Source of the DNA: Stereum hirsutum FP-91666 SS1
Lineage: Eukaryota; Basidiomycota; Agaricomycetes; Russulales; Stereaceae
Assembly (NCBI RefSeq): GCF_000264905.1
Contig: NW_006763142.1
Span: forward strand, 1,419,789 to 1,483,788
Length of the DNA stretch: 64,000 nucleotides
Direction: 5' to 3'
The notes beneath the pieces were generated by a model. The model worked only from the letters and a program-made list of their open reading frames with translations, was not told the origin of the DNA and did no database searches. The first letter of the stretch is position 1, and every line of letters starts with the position of its first letter. Positions 23,601 to 35,562 of the stretch are shown one piece after another. The translations under genes were made by a program, and so were the position numbers.

Positions 23601-25229
23601 GATCCATCCGTGTGTATGTACGTGCGTGCGTTTATGGGCGTCTGTGGGCTTCGCTTGAATGGAAGGATAGTCAACGTAAAGAGGCGTGGGTAGTGGAGTA
23701 CCTTGGATACCCCTTGGGCGGACGAGAAAGGTCAAGCTGAAAGAGCGACAGGTGGCTATGTAGATGTCGTGAATTTCCTGCCTGGATGAAAAGAAACGAT
23801 AAGTCGTCAGAGCGGTCGACTTCTAAGCCGTGAAGGACAAAGAAACATAATGGACGAAAAGAAAGAAGAGAAACCTCAGCTGCCTCGGCCTTTATTCCAG
23901 AAACGTACGTATCTGAAAGTCCAGGCTGAATCATTGTAAACGCCGTCAAAGTACAATGGAAGTACAAACGTATGATGGAGCGGTGCGGCGAGAAGGTTGC
24001 CCTGCTCAACGGTGATTAAAGTCGCCAATAATAGCAGTACTAGTGACGCGGCGTCCTCCAGGTCCTTCGGTTAAGCTGTCAAAGCGCAATGAGCCTCCAT
24101 CGGATGTAAAGGGAGGTGAACGCACACAGAGGCAGAGAAAAAGGTAGAGGTAAAGGTTCGGAGCTTATGCGTTCGTGAGGACTTGGGCATGAGCGAACAT
24201 GTGAGCGACCTCAAATGGGCCTCACTGCACCATCAAACATCCGTAATGTCGTCTCAACAGCCCGGAGCCTATGTGGAGGGACAGAAAAGAATCACGAGTA
24301 GCATTATCGTCAAGAAAGAGGGACCGCTTACCGGAGAACATCATTAAAACACAAATATAGACGATTGAACGGATAGCGACGGCATCCAGACAGCGTGCCA
24401 GAACGAACCTCAGGCCACAGGGTCGAAAGCTTGTCTGACTTCAATACAAATTGGATCTGCCGGAGATGTAAACGGGACAGTGACAGGCGGACAACCCAAC
24501 ATGAAAATCGTTCCAAGCGGCGCTGACCGTCGAAAATGATCCACCGTGGCGCTGTCATCGAAGCTTTGATACGCACCCCGTGGCGCGGTCGACGAGATTG
24601 AAGACCGGCTTGATAAAAACGGAGTGGGATGTTTACCTGACTTGGGATGCTGTAAGAAGGAAGGAGAGATGGATGTATGGGAGTCGCTGTCGTGGCTGGA
24701 GGTTCAGGGTAACGAGCTGTGCATAAGTACGTGGGCGCCGCCGATTGCGCACAAGGCGGGTTGTGAGACGTAGGCGGTGGTAAGTCGGGTAGAGAGCATC
24801 ATGGGGTGAAGATTGGGGGATAACGCGATTGATGGAGCAAGAAGAGAGTGGGAGGGGCTGGGTCTGCTCAAAGCCCAGGCCAGTCGAGGTTCTGCATTGT
24901 GGCGTCGATGTGTTGATGTATTGGCGGCAGACACGAGATTCAAGTAGCTGCCTTACTGTCACACAGGGAAATACCGATAGAAAAAACGAGAATGACGGTA
25001 TAAATGACAGCAAGAGCGTAGTAAGTCCTACGCTAAGGACAGAGACAAGGTAGAGCTTTCGGTGCACAAGTATCGGGGGAGCCTCAGCGCACACAAAAAA
25101 CGAAGATTAAAGGGAGGCCTCAGGCCGGGTTTGTGTTCGTGTTGACGGGATTAGTTGACGATAGAGCAAGGTAGGGATGCAGTTCATCGCTATGAGGATG
25201 AACCGTCCATCCAACCATAGACAAAGGCT
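20690..25229. other. Gene-poor block
   Basis: 4.5 kb in which frames on both strands are short (mostly under 160 codons) and unlike any family I know. No tRNA-like or TE protein signature was seen. It runs directly into the tandem array at 25230-26860 and may share its repetitive, decayed nature. Confidence 0.5.
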
Positions 25230-26860
25230 AGTGCGCGTGCGGTCACACGAAGGACACATGGAGGCTTGTGCTCAATGCTCGTGGATCTGGAATGATGTAC
25301 GGAGGATCAATACAGGAGAATCTACGCGTGCGGAAGATACCGTTCGTAGAAGGATCGACTCACCATGGAACACTCCGAGAGTTGAAAGATTCCTCCTTCT
25401 TCGTCGAAGGCAGAGTCTCAGTCTATCTCCAGGAGTTTTCCGAGGATATGAGATCGCGGACGTATCATAACTCGCAAGTAGTACGAAACCACCGTCTCAT
25501 CTCAGGATCCTAGGCCAGATACGTCGGACACTCGCAACCTCCCGGTTCCCCGTGGATGTAACACGAAGGTAACACTGCAACCCTGCATACCAGTGCATGG
25601 ACATCACCGCACGTACATAGCCTCTGTACTTACGATTCTGAACAGAGAGGAGTCATCCCACCATAGCCCGAAAATGAACGTCGCTGTGGTGGACGACGAG
25701 CCTTAGAGCGAGGATCTCGGGAGATTGCAGAGAAAATTCACCGTACGAGGTCCGTTCCCGGTGTCACTACTTAGTCTAGTTCGTGGATCTGGAATACTTA
25801 GAATGACGCATGGAGGATCAGTAGGCAAGGAAAATCCCCACGTGCGGATGAATGACTTTCGGAGAAAGGATCGCCTAGGCATGGAACACTCCGAAAGCTG
25901 GGAGATTCAACTTCGCGCGTTCGCGTTGTCGAAGGCAGAGTCTGTTTGCTGGGTTTTCCCGAGGATGCTGGAAAGAGGGAAACCGAAGATTCCTTTCCTT
26001 TCGAAGGTACGGTCGTGTGACCCCGACATGGCTCAGCGGAATCCAGTGTAGTTTCAAACGTGAGATTCCGGTCATAACATAATTCGCAAACAAGAAACCG
26101 TCGTCGAGTCCCAGGCTCGACTCGCAATTTAAACCGTCCGGTTCCCCGTGTGGATGTTACAAGCAAGCAACTTTGCCTGTCGGTGATCACCGTACATACA
26201 TAGCCTCCTCTACAATTGTGATGTGAAGCGAGGGGAGTCATCCCGCCATCATCCGCAGATGAAATGTCACTGTCGCTATGGATCAGTCGAGGAAAATCCG
26301 CAAGATGACGGTCGGAGAAAGGATCGCCTATGATTGACATAACCAGCTATGGAACACTCCGAGACTCGTTACAAGATTCAACTTCGTCTCCTTCTTTCAA
26401 CCATCCTCGGAAATTGCCTTTGACGAACGTACGAACCTTCGTACGGTCGTCAAACGGTCATGTAACTCCGACATGATTCAGACGCAGCGGCATTCGATTC
26501 CGGGGGTATCCAAGCGTTAGCGTTACATACGCGGTCGTAACTCGCAAGTAAGAAACCGCCGTCGACTCGCAACTGTCCGGTTCCCCGTGGATGTAAGAGG
26601 CAAGCTTTCACTGCATCTCGGACATCACCGTACGGCGTACGGTGTACATAGCCTATGCGAGTCACCCCGAGAATCCGCATGAACGTCTCTGGGACGACGA
26701 CCGAACGACATCGGAAACTCGGAATCAGATAGACATCACATGAAATGGCCTATGAAAGCGAGGCGAGTCACCCCGCGAAAATCCGCAAAGCGACGAGTCG
26801 ACATGTACATCTCGGAAGTTTGCATAGACTCTAATTCTGAAGCGGAAACTCACCTTTGAT
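25230..26860 (+). repeat. Diverged tandem array, unit about 0.45-0.6 kb, 3 copies plus part
   Basis: The same ordered landmarks recur. ATGGAACACTCCGA: 25365, 25881, 26349. AGGATCGMCT: near 25351, 25867, 26322. CGGTTCCCCGTG: near 25543, 26139, 26578. GTCAYCCCR: near 25651, 26237, then 26661 and 26769. AACTCGCAAGTA/AAACCGYCGTC: near 25470, 26083, 26538. Spacings vary from about 440 to 600 bp. Copies differ by many substitutions and small indels, so the array is old. No long frame is conserved between units, so it is noncoding. Confidence 0.85.
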
Positions 26861-27289
26861 TCTCTCCAAGATCGCAAACCATCAAAGCGTTTAGCAACTT
26901 GAAGGCCACCCCGAAGCCACTCGGAACTCTCCTCTGAGCCTGAGCCACTTGATTCTTGAAGCCTTCTCATCTTCACCCGCCATCGCCACTTGAGCGTAAC
27001 TCACAAACTTGAAGCTTCCTTCGGAGAAGTCCTATCCTTGTTCAATTGCAAGTTCTTGTCGGCGGAGTGGCAGTTTGGTGGCAGTACTAGTGGCGGAGTG
27101 GCTCTCGGGAGACTCCGCCCGAAGTTCGCTTTGTCTTCCTTGTTTCCCGATGCCAGCGTTCTCTACATAGACGGGAGAAAGTCCGAAGGGGGACTTGGAA
27201 GAGGAGGAAGAGAGGAAGATGGATCGGGTGGAAAATGCCGGGACGGGATCGCGCAACGGAAAATGAAAGTGAATCTGCGATGGCAGATG
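26861..27289. other. Intergenic
   Basis: Between the tandem array and the small minus-strand gene; frames of up to 150 codons on the plus strand have no recognisable features. Confidence 0.35.
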
Positions 27290-27835
27290 CTATGGGCGCT
27301 CGGGAGATGCCACGGACCATCGACCATCCAACTTCCAATGTTCCAAGGCCTCGAGCTCCCCTCTCTTCGGCTTTCCTCGAGTCGTATCGCAGCCCACCGA
27401 CTGAGTTGTCCCATACAGCATCGTCCAACCAATGAAGATTAGAGCCAAACGTTCGAACCATGCATAATGTTCTTGCCTCAACCTCCTCACTCGAGCGAGA
27501 TTCTCCCAGGCCGTCGAGTGCGAACCCGGCCCTTTTCTGATCTGAAATCTGAAAGGATCCTTCGTTCGGCCCTGCAGGGCATGTAGATACTTACGGAATG
27601 GTGGGGTTTCGGAATTCGGGGATTGGCGACTGGCGATTGGCGAGGAGCTCGAGAAGCATGCCTGCCTGCCACAGGAGATGTGCGAAGGGGCGATCGTTCG
27701 AGCCTTGTCTATGATGGATGATCGAATGGAGAGAGCGGCAGTGTGCGTGTGTGGGGTGGCATACCTATGCGGGATGGTTTGGTTAAGGGCTGGCAAGGAG
27801 GTGGAGGCCAAGGACTGGGTGATCAGGATCAGCAT
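27290..27835 (-). CDS. Hypothetical protein, possibly mitochondrial membrane
   Basis: Uninterrupted 181-codon frame with an ATG start. The N-terminal 70 residues are rich in Ser, Thr, Arg and His and nearly free of acids, as in a mitochondrial presequence (CGRQACFSSSSPIASRQSPN). The part LARVRRLRQEHYAWFERLAL followed by IFIGWTMLYG looks like a basic helix leading into a single membrane span, with a polar tail ending in WKLDGRWSVASPERP. Two donor-like GTAAGT/GTATCT sites near 27590 leave room for a small intron, but no choice improves the frame. Family not recognised. It ends about 740 bp before the divergent cyclophilin start. Confidence 0.4.
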   Translation of the reverse strand: MLILITQSLASTSLPALNQTIPHRYATPHTHTAALSIRSSIIDKARTIAPSHISCGRQACFSSSSPIASRQSPNSETPPFRKYLHALQGRTKDPFRFQIRKGPGSHSTAWENLARVRRLRQEHYAWFERLALIFIGWTMLYGTTQSVGCDTTRGKPKRGELEALEHWKLDGRWSVASPERP

Positions 27836-28032
27836 ACTGAAGGAAGGAGGACTTTCGCCGAGTGTTGGGCAGAGTCTAAGGCGAGAGGTGCTGGCTTATT
27901 TATGGGCGGGTTATAGATTCTTGCTATTCCTATTCTCTCCCCCGAGCAACTCCTCTTCGTCCTCTTCCTGTTACAGTCTGCTCGACGCTCCGACCAATCA
28001 TCTACTGTCCTCTGTCAGTCTTGAACTTGAGC

Positions 28033-31000
28033 ATGGGTAATCCTGACGTTTATGTACGTCCTCTTCTCCTCGCCACACACTATCCACTGCCCGCCTCTAC
28101 GACACCATCCCCACCCCCGGTCCATCCTCCCTCGTCAACCAATTAGCTGACCACCTTTGCACGCATCCACAGTTAGACATCACCGTGGACGGCCACCCAC
28201 TAGGTCGCATTGTCCTCCATCTCTTCGACTCCGTGGCGCCCGCCACAGCACGTAACTTCCGTGAACTCTGCACGGGCGAACATGGGTTCGGATACAAGGA
28301 CTCTGCGATACACCGTATTAACCCCCAGGCACGTCTCGCTATACTCCCTGCCACATCTATTCTTCCTCGACGCTCCCTGTTCATGAAGCTCCGTGTGATG
28401 TTCCATACGCTGACTGTGTGTGGTCTTTCAATCCTTCGCCTTTGCCGTGAAGTGCAGTTCATGATCCAGGGCGGAGATATCACAAACGGAGACGGAACAG
28501 GAGGGAGATCTATATACGGGTCTTCCTTTCCCGGTACGTTTCGTTTCGTTTTCTCTCTCAACGCCTTCGTTTCGTTTTCTCTTCCGACGCCTTCGTTCCT
28601 CGGTCTTCGCTTTTTACTTCCTCTTCTACTTTCACGCCTCTGTTTGTCCTTCTGTGTTCTGTCTTTTATTGCTCTTCTGGGCTTCTGGGCTTCCATGTGC
28701 AACCTTTGCACCACTGCATCTTTGCCTTCAATTATTGTTTGCGCCCTCTTGTCCCCCTTCGCTCGTTCTCGTTCTCGAATGGCAATGTGGTCATACCCAT
28801 GCCCATCTCGCTTCGAACGAAACCCTCTCATCTCCGCCCTCGCTTGGCTTTTTTTCTCGCTATGACTATGATACGGCATGCCACGAACACGCTCGCAAGG
28901 GTGTGATGAGCGGGTATTAGGTGTCGCGTGCCCGTGTGGTGTGGCGTGGCGTGGTGTGGTTGTGGTGTGTGGTGTGCCCTGATGGAATGAGGTGAGAGTG
29001 AGGGTGATGCGACTGCGAAGGTTCTTCTCTGTGTCGTGTCGTCGTACGACATCCATCGAGCCTCGGCGCATCAGAACCACAGTCCACGAGAGAGTCTTTT
29101 GGTTGGATTTGCTTCCGACGTGTGTTTCGTGCGTTCGTGTGTTCGTGCGTCGTTACGTCAGTTCTGCGTGGGTTGCCGCAGAGAGTGCGCAGGGGCATTA
29201 CCCTTTCCAGCTGTGCCTCTAACTCTGAATCGAGGCGGATCTCAGGACGTACTTACGTATGCGCTTGAGTGAGGTGTTCGGAGGTCCGAGGCGATTCTGT
29301 TTCGGAAGAGAAGGGACTGGAAGGATTGTGTGTTGGTGTCGGTGATGCGTGCGTTCTTTCTGTCTTTGAGTGGTCGCCTTGACGGAGAAAAGGAATAGAG
29401 GATCAAGAGAGGATCACTCTCCCCTCCTGCTTCCCTCGACATTTATCGTGACACTGACGGCCTCCATCCGTCTCTATTTCGACTTTTATTTTCGTTTTAT
29501 TTTTACCCCTATTCCATTCAACAAACCTCACCTCACCGAACCGAACGCTGACCTCCTCCGTTTTTATTTCACTCTATCCATCCTCCTCCTCCTCCTCCTC
29601 CTCCTGGTTTCTTACGGCCTCTTTCGTTCCTCTACAACCCCGGCCTCCGACCTCCGTACTCGTCCACGCGTCCACATTTCACGATCCGACTCCATTCATG
29701 GTCGCCTGTGTCATATTCCGAATACGAATGGGTCATCCGACCATCGACCACGGATTATGTATTATGTCTTGCGCTACTAACATCTCGACCACGACCACGA
29801 CCACGACCACGACGCGATGGATTTTTACACTCCGCCCACCACCTGGATTTTCCAAAAATTTTCAACCATTGGACCGACTGCCACCGAACTATTTAACACC
29901 ACATTTCGTGCTCTGCCCACCACCACACCACACCACATCGACCTCGACCAAATCCAAATCCCTGAATCACCCGACTGCCATACAATCCTGTGCTATCATA
30001 TCGTATCGTATCCACGACTTGACGGGCAATCGACACCGTTCCTCCCTCCATCCATCCTATCCGACCGTACCGATACGTTTGACGCTAATCCCATTCCCAA
30101 TATCGATATCGCATATATGCTGCACCCCTGGCGTTTCGTACCCCTTGGGCTGCGTTCGACTCCGACATCTACACTATCGTTTCTTGGGTCTGGGTCATCC
30201 GTGGTCGTGCTGGATATCTGGCTATGCGAACGACCGACGAACAGACGAGTCGTTCGAAGTCCGACATGATCGGCCGGGGCTGCTTTCGATGGGGAGTCGG
30301 GGTCCGGGGACGAATAGCTCACAGGTGAGTTGTTGTTAGTTGGTGTCTTTCCTTCCTATTCTTCGTCGTTTTTCGTTGGCTAGAATATGTCGTGTCCATC
30401 GCTCCCGCGGAGCCGAGAAAGCTCGCTCATCTCGATGCGGCGTTCTACCTTCCTTCCGGATCACCAAATGCCGACTCTCTGAGTTCGGTGTCGGCGTTCA
30501 GATTCAGAACTGCGATGCATGCGATGCAAAGTGGTCGAAGTCGGCTCCGGGTTTTCCGCGGATTTGTGTACGCATGCATGTGTTGTGGCGAGGACGAGGC
30601 AGGGGAGCTCGTTGCGACGATTCGCCCATTGACACCTGGGCTTTGTTCTCTCTGTGTCGTTCTGTGTCGTGTCGTGTTGTAGCGTTTATGGTCATATACT
30701 CGTATGTCCGCGGACGACGAGCCATGACATGACGGGACCGATGCTGGTTCGGGTATCATGGTTCACCTTGTTTATTTGCGTTTTGAGTTCGGATGTTTGG
30801 ACGAGTTGAGGATTTGGTGGTTAGCTTGGTTGGTCGAATCGGATGTGTTGGAGGGGAGGGTTCTATTTCTATTTCTGTTTCTGTTTAGTCCTCGTTCGGG
30901 CCTGTCGTGTGTTTCTATGTTTATTCGCTGTCCTTTCGCTTTTTGGTCTCTGTATCATTGTCTCATCATACTAACCACCAGTCCCTTTCTCCCTATATCA

Positions 31001-31238
31001 CTCTCCCCATCCCCTCACCCTCCTCACCCTCCCGCGCCTTATCTCCCAACCACACCGACCCTAGTTCTTCATAACCACCTCCCCAGCCCCCTGGTGCGAC
31101 GACAAACACGTCGTCTTCGGCCAGGTCGTAGATGCGGAGAGTATGGAGACCGTGAAGCGGATACAGAGCTATTCGAGCGATCATATTTGGAGGAGACCGA
31201 GTCGGGATGTGAGGATTGTGAGGTGTGGGGTTATGTGA
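28033..31238 (+). CDS. Cyclophilin-type peptidyl-prolyl cis-trans isomerase with giant introns
   Basis: Five exons: 28033-28053, 28173-28328, 28458-28533, 30245-30324 and 31065-31238; phases agree; 168 residues. It catalyses cis-trans isomerisation of X-Pro bonds; it has no signal or extra domain, so it is cytosolic/nuclear like cyclophilin A. Active-site residues fall at the same numbers as in human CypA: R55 (IHRINPQF), F60, M61, Q63, Q111 (GTNSSQFF), F113, W121 (WCDDKHVVFG) and H126. The CypA residues Leu122 and Ala101 are Cys and Gly here. Intron 2 starts with GC (CAG/GCACGT), a GC-AG intron. Introns 3 and 4 are 1711 and 740 bp, far above the local 50-70 bp, and intron 3 carries CTC and CGACCA simple repeats. 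The coding parts are intact, so the gene is probably functional, though the small exons scattered over 3.2 kb could also mark a decaying duplicate. Confidence 0.88.
29580..29606 (+). repeat. Trinucleotide microsatellite (TCC)n
   Basis: About nine TCC/CTC units inside cyclophilin intron 3. Confidence 0.9.
29787..29814 (+). repeat. Short hexamer repeat (CGACCA)n
   Basis: About four and a half CGACCA/CGACCACGA units inside cyclophilin intron 3. Confidence 0.8.
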
Positions 31239-32848
31239 GAAATGCGGGATGGGTTGGAGTATGTGGTGACAAAAAGTACCTCGCGCCGTGCGCGGCTCTT
31301 CATCTCAGTGTCTCAGCTTGTTCCCCTATTTTATTCGTGCTTTGTGTTCGAGGACTCTGTGCATAGATTGTTCTGTTGACAGTGTCGTCGTGCATTGAAC
31401 GTCCTGACATTTCCCATCCATGACTTATTGTATCTTATCCCAGCACTTATTGCGCATTCTCTGCGTCCTTGTTGATATATCTTCTCTCTCTTTTCTTTCG
31501 TTTTTTTTTGTCCTTCTCCTTCCTTCGCACTCAGCTCGGGCTGTTCCTGCATCATGTTCGTTCGCTCTGCTAGCCTAACAATTCACCTCGGTTCCTCCAT
31601 TTGCACCGAGCTCTGAATCATGTATTTATTTGTCTGTGTCTCAGTCTCGCGTCAATTGGACATTGCTATCCTCGTATCGAACTTCCTCAATCCATTGACA
31701 GCTTGGACTCGAACATCGTCACTCATACATTATCTATTGCTTTCCTCACTCTCCTCTCGTCGTTGTGTCTGAGCGCGAAGAGCCTGAGTGTATGCATGTG
31801 TTTCTCTGTCGATCTCCAACACTCCATGCTCTTACTGAACCACACCTTGCCTCGAGCTACTCTCCCAGATACTTGACTGCCGGTTAACTCCCTCGTGATG
31901 TTTGAGTCCGATGCGCAGAGCCTACATGTATCATAAGTAATAGCGCATGCAACTCCATTATGTGGTTATAACTTTCTGTGGTAGGTCCTTCCGTCCGACG
32001 CCCATCAATATAGAGAATGACGAAGAAATTCCTCGCCAATTGATGGCGGAAGTCCTTCCCCCGCAAACGACGAAGAAACTCCTCGGCAAATGGCGGGGCG
32101 GGGAACCATGATATCCTCGACAAACGACGATTCAGAAAGATTTCCTGTTGGTTATAATTAGTACGGTGGTTTCATTGTTTCATCCGCCCTCGCTCAGGCC
32201 ACTGATTCCACATCTCACATCGCTCAAGCCGCTCAGGCTAAGTTAGTCTAAGCACTGTGTCGGAAGTCCACCCTGCCTGTGGTCCACGATACAACAACCA
32301 TCGAATAGTTTGATCCTGATCCTAGACCAGACTCGAGGGACTCGAAGCCGGCGGCACAACTCAAACCTTGTGTTAAACTTACAGTCTCCTTCCTCTGAAT
32401 CTAGCCACGGGTTTCACGGAATATTTAATTCTATATTGGTACAGCGCGGGTGGAAAAGCGTCAGTGAGTTTCAGATTCTGAGGGTACGGAGGAGCGAGAG
32501 TCTAATAGGGTAGCGAGCCCCAGCTTGAGTGACTGTGGTGTTAAGGAAATATCACCGGTTGGGGTTGAGTCTTACGGAGTGGGACGAGGAGCTCGATCTG
32601 CTCGCGAATAGGCGTAGAACAGGGGGAGGGAAGGAGAAGCATGGTGTCAGGAATATATTCGGAGACTGGTATGGTAGGTTATATTTTAGATGAGTGTAGG
32701 ATCGGGAACGGGAGGTGGTTTGCATATGTGCTGCCTTGACAACTAGTATAATATGAAGGTATTGATATTAGAGGAGAAGGGAACATACCGACGGTGGTAC
32801 GAGGAAGAAACACGGAGTAGAGTAGACCGAAGACTTGAATTGAAACAA
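31239..32848. other. Intergenic, no gene recognised
   Basis: 1.6 kb between convergent stops of the cyclophilin (+) and the small gene at 32849-33437 (-). A pyrimidine-rich stretch lies at 31440-31560. No coding signal. Confidence 0.45.
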
Positions 32849-33437
32849 TCAGACACTGGCAGGCAGGTCAGTGTCACTGCGCCCTTCAGAGTCACTTGGA
32901 GTGCTCTGTTCCACTGGGCTCGACTCTTCCTGCAGCTTCTTCCATTCGAGTATGCTCATGCCCCAAGGACGTTCGTCCTTCACGACTACAGAAATATATT
33001 CATCAGCATCCACTCGACGTATGCATATAAAAGAGGAACATACCGATCGGCTTCTCCTCAGATTCTCCGTCTTCGACGAGAGCAGGCGCAGGCTCAGGGA
33101 CAGGTACTGGCCCCCAAACAGTATAAGGCCCAAGCTTATGAAAAGACGGAGGGAGCTTCAGTGCCCTTTTCTCGAGCTCCTCATGTGTCAAGGGGGTGCT
33201 TTGTCGCTCGAGACACTGGTAGTAGTCATAGGTCTCGGTCGGGGAACTAGAACTAGAACTCTCATTGTCGGGGCCAATGGCTAAGATCTCGGCAGGGGAA
33301 AAGAAGCGGGGAGTGAACGAGGGGTGATTTTCTGTGGCGGCGTTCTCGTTCGTGCCGGGGTTGGGGATGGTGAGGTCGCTCAAGGGAATAGTAGTCCCTG
33401 TCAAAGGGTTGGTGACGTAGGTCGTCTGTCCGGACAT
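32849..33437 (-). CDS. Hypothetical protein, 176 residues
   Basis: Two minus-strand exons, 33044-33437 and 32849-32985, separated by a 58-nt intron (GTATGT ... CTGTAG), phase 1; 176 residues. The start MSGQTTYVTNPLTGTTIPLS sits just after a short leader. Conserved-looking segments are SFTPRFFSPAEILAIGP, ELEKRALKLPPSFHKLGPYT, VWGPVPVPEP and VVKDERPWGMSILEWKKLQE; between them lie Ser- and Glu-rich linkers. No signal peptide or membrane span. I do not recognise the family; the alternation of short hydrophobic motifs with disorder suggests a partner-binding protein. Confidence 0.65.
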
Positions 33438-35562
33438 GTCGATTGAGAAATCGATGGCGTAGACAAGAGGGATAGTTTACTATGGAAAGCGAGGACGAGG
33501 CTCAGAGTCGAGGTGGTTGATGTGAATCGGTGGAGTAGGAGGAAGGAGCAGGATACCAGAGCATTTTATATCGATTCCGCAATTGCACGGCACACGTCCT
33601 GCCCTTTGTTCAAAAAGACGCAGACACGAGTGGCACTGGAACCATGCCTACGACTTATGTACGTAAACGGTGACGAATGCCCGTTGGCACGTCGCAGAAC
33701 AAAGAGAAAGACAAAGCCGGGCAGCGGAGTGCCAACGGTTGTGTGACACAGAACGTGGCACTCGTCATCCTAGCAACGACGGAAGCTACGTCATACCCGG
33801 CACTTACAGTGCACGCGCTATACGCAGTAGATCTCTAGAATTACAGGTGGGAGGGTGGGAAGGGCTCAAGACACGCGCCACACTTTTGCGCAACAAGCGC
33901 ACGAGGCTGTCGATCAGATCGCCACCGAATAGGTTCAAAACAGGAGTCTGAGTTCCAGTGGTAAATGCCCATAGCAGAATACCAAAGGCCATCCGACAAG
34001 GTATCGCAAGAATACGGCGAGTAGCGAGGACGAGATAGCAACGGGTCATCGGGGGTGAGTGGCACACATGTTTGTGGCCCGGCTGAGTGTGAGCTGTGTC
34101 TAAGGCGTAAACAATAGTCAGTTTCAACAAGAACTCCCCACATAAGGAACATAAAGTACTCAAGTAAACAACGACGGGCTTGTGCAGAGAAACAACACTT
34201 ACGCTCGTTCTAGTTATTTTGTGAACACCTATATGATGGCGAATCAGTCGGTGAGTCGATCCTCAAGTTAGAGCTCGAGGATAAACCAATACCTGGAAAC
34301 GTTTTCCTGTAGTCAGTTTCGATCGTGGATCGCCGTGTTATCCCGCAGCTGCAAAAGTCGTCTGAAATGTAGAAGGTCAGTGAGTAGATGTCACACCACA
34401 ATGTTGGTACTCGATCACGTTTCTCTAGTGATCTCGAAGCTATGTTCGAGGACCAGAGGAACAACAGTCAACAGGCTTGCTAGCCGGAATGAGGCTTTTA
34501 GTTAGACACGACATTTGGGTCCGAGTCTTGGCTTCCACAACTTATACAGGAGAGCAGGACGGGAATCTGGAGAGAGGCATTTTCTTTGAGAAGAAAGGCA
34601 GTGGCGTCAAAGTAATGACGAGAAGGAGGACAAGCCAAATGAGTCTATGAATTCTTGTAATCAAGCGGCTATCGAAGGTGGAGAGATGGTAGTCCTTGAT
34701 AGGAGGCCAGTGGCGGTGGACTACTTGACCTACAGGTCTTGCCAAACGACATACGACACAAAAACACGAGGCATAGACCGAGAGAGCAGCTGCACAAAGG
34801 TTGATGGAATATGTCCGCTGTCGTGGCCGATGTAGCCTGCACCTGAGAAGGGTTTCACTCGGCAGTAAGTTTGTCGCGAGTGTGGCGTTCAGCATCTTGA
34901 CCAGAGATGGAATAAGGCACAGAATGCTGTGGAACGAGGCACCCATGTGAAGTTCTTGAATGTTGATCCTCAGCGGCTGTTGAGCGTTGTTAGCCATGGT
35001 TCAGAACGGGAGAATGTCGGAGGAGTGAAACGTGCGAATGTCAGAACCTACTACATAGTTCTCTGGGTCGTGGGTGGCGGTTGGGTTCAGGAAGGCGTGA
35101 GTGTCATCGAAATAAGCTTACTACAGCCAATACCGGGGTGAATCGCACCCTCTGTTTGTAGTACATGAGGCGAGTGCTGTGAGACACAATATTTTTGGGA
35201 TGCTCCAGGTGCTTGGCTTTTCAGCATCAGACGCCGGTCTGAGAAGCCGAAAATAGATCGAAGGTAGGCTAGCTAAGAGGATAGAGATAATCCCTGATAT
35301 GCCGATGCATCGAAGGCCTAAACCATGAATATTTATCACACCAAACCTTTTGTGTAGGTAAACCATCTCCATGGACTTCGACGCAGGTGCTTACTTCGAG
35401 GCTTGGATGTCTCGTGGATCCGTCTCTTCGACATAAGATTGATGGCGAAGGTACACACGTAATGAATAGCAAGGTAAGCGAAAAACTATGCGCTGAACAT
35501 CAGAAATTAATCCAGTCAACAGTCCGATTATGACCACGAACCTGACTCTGGAGCGAAACACC
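33438..35562. other. Intergenic, no gene recognised
   Basis: 2.1 kb upstream of the gene at 32849-33437 and downstream of the F-box pseudogene. Frames up to 150 codons (for example 34542-34997 on the minus strand) show no motifs. Confidence 0.4.

Noticed and set aside
28097..29080. 327-codon open frame on the minus strand
   Set aside because: It is antisense to cyclophilin exons 2 and 3 and runs through the large intron; composition is His/Arg/Thr-rich with no motif. It is a shadow frame.
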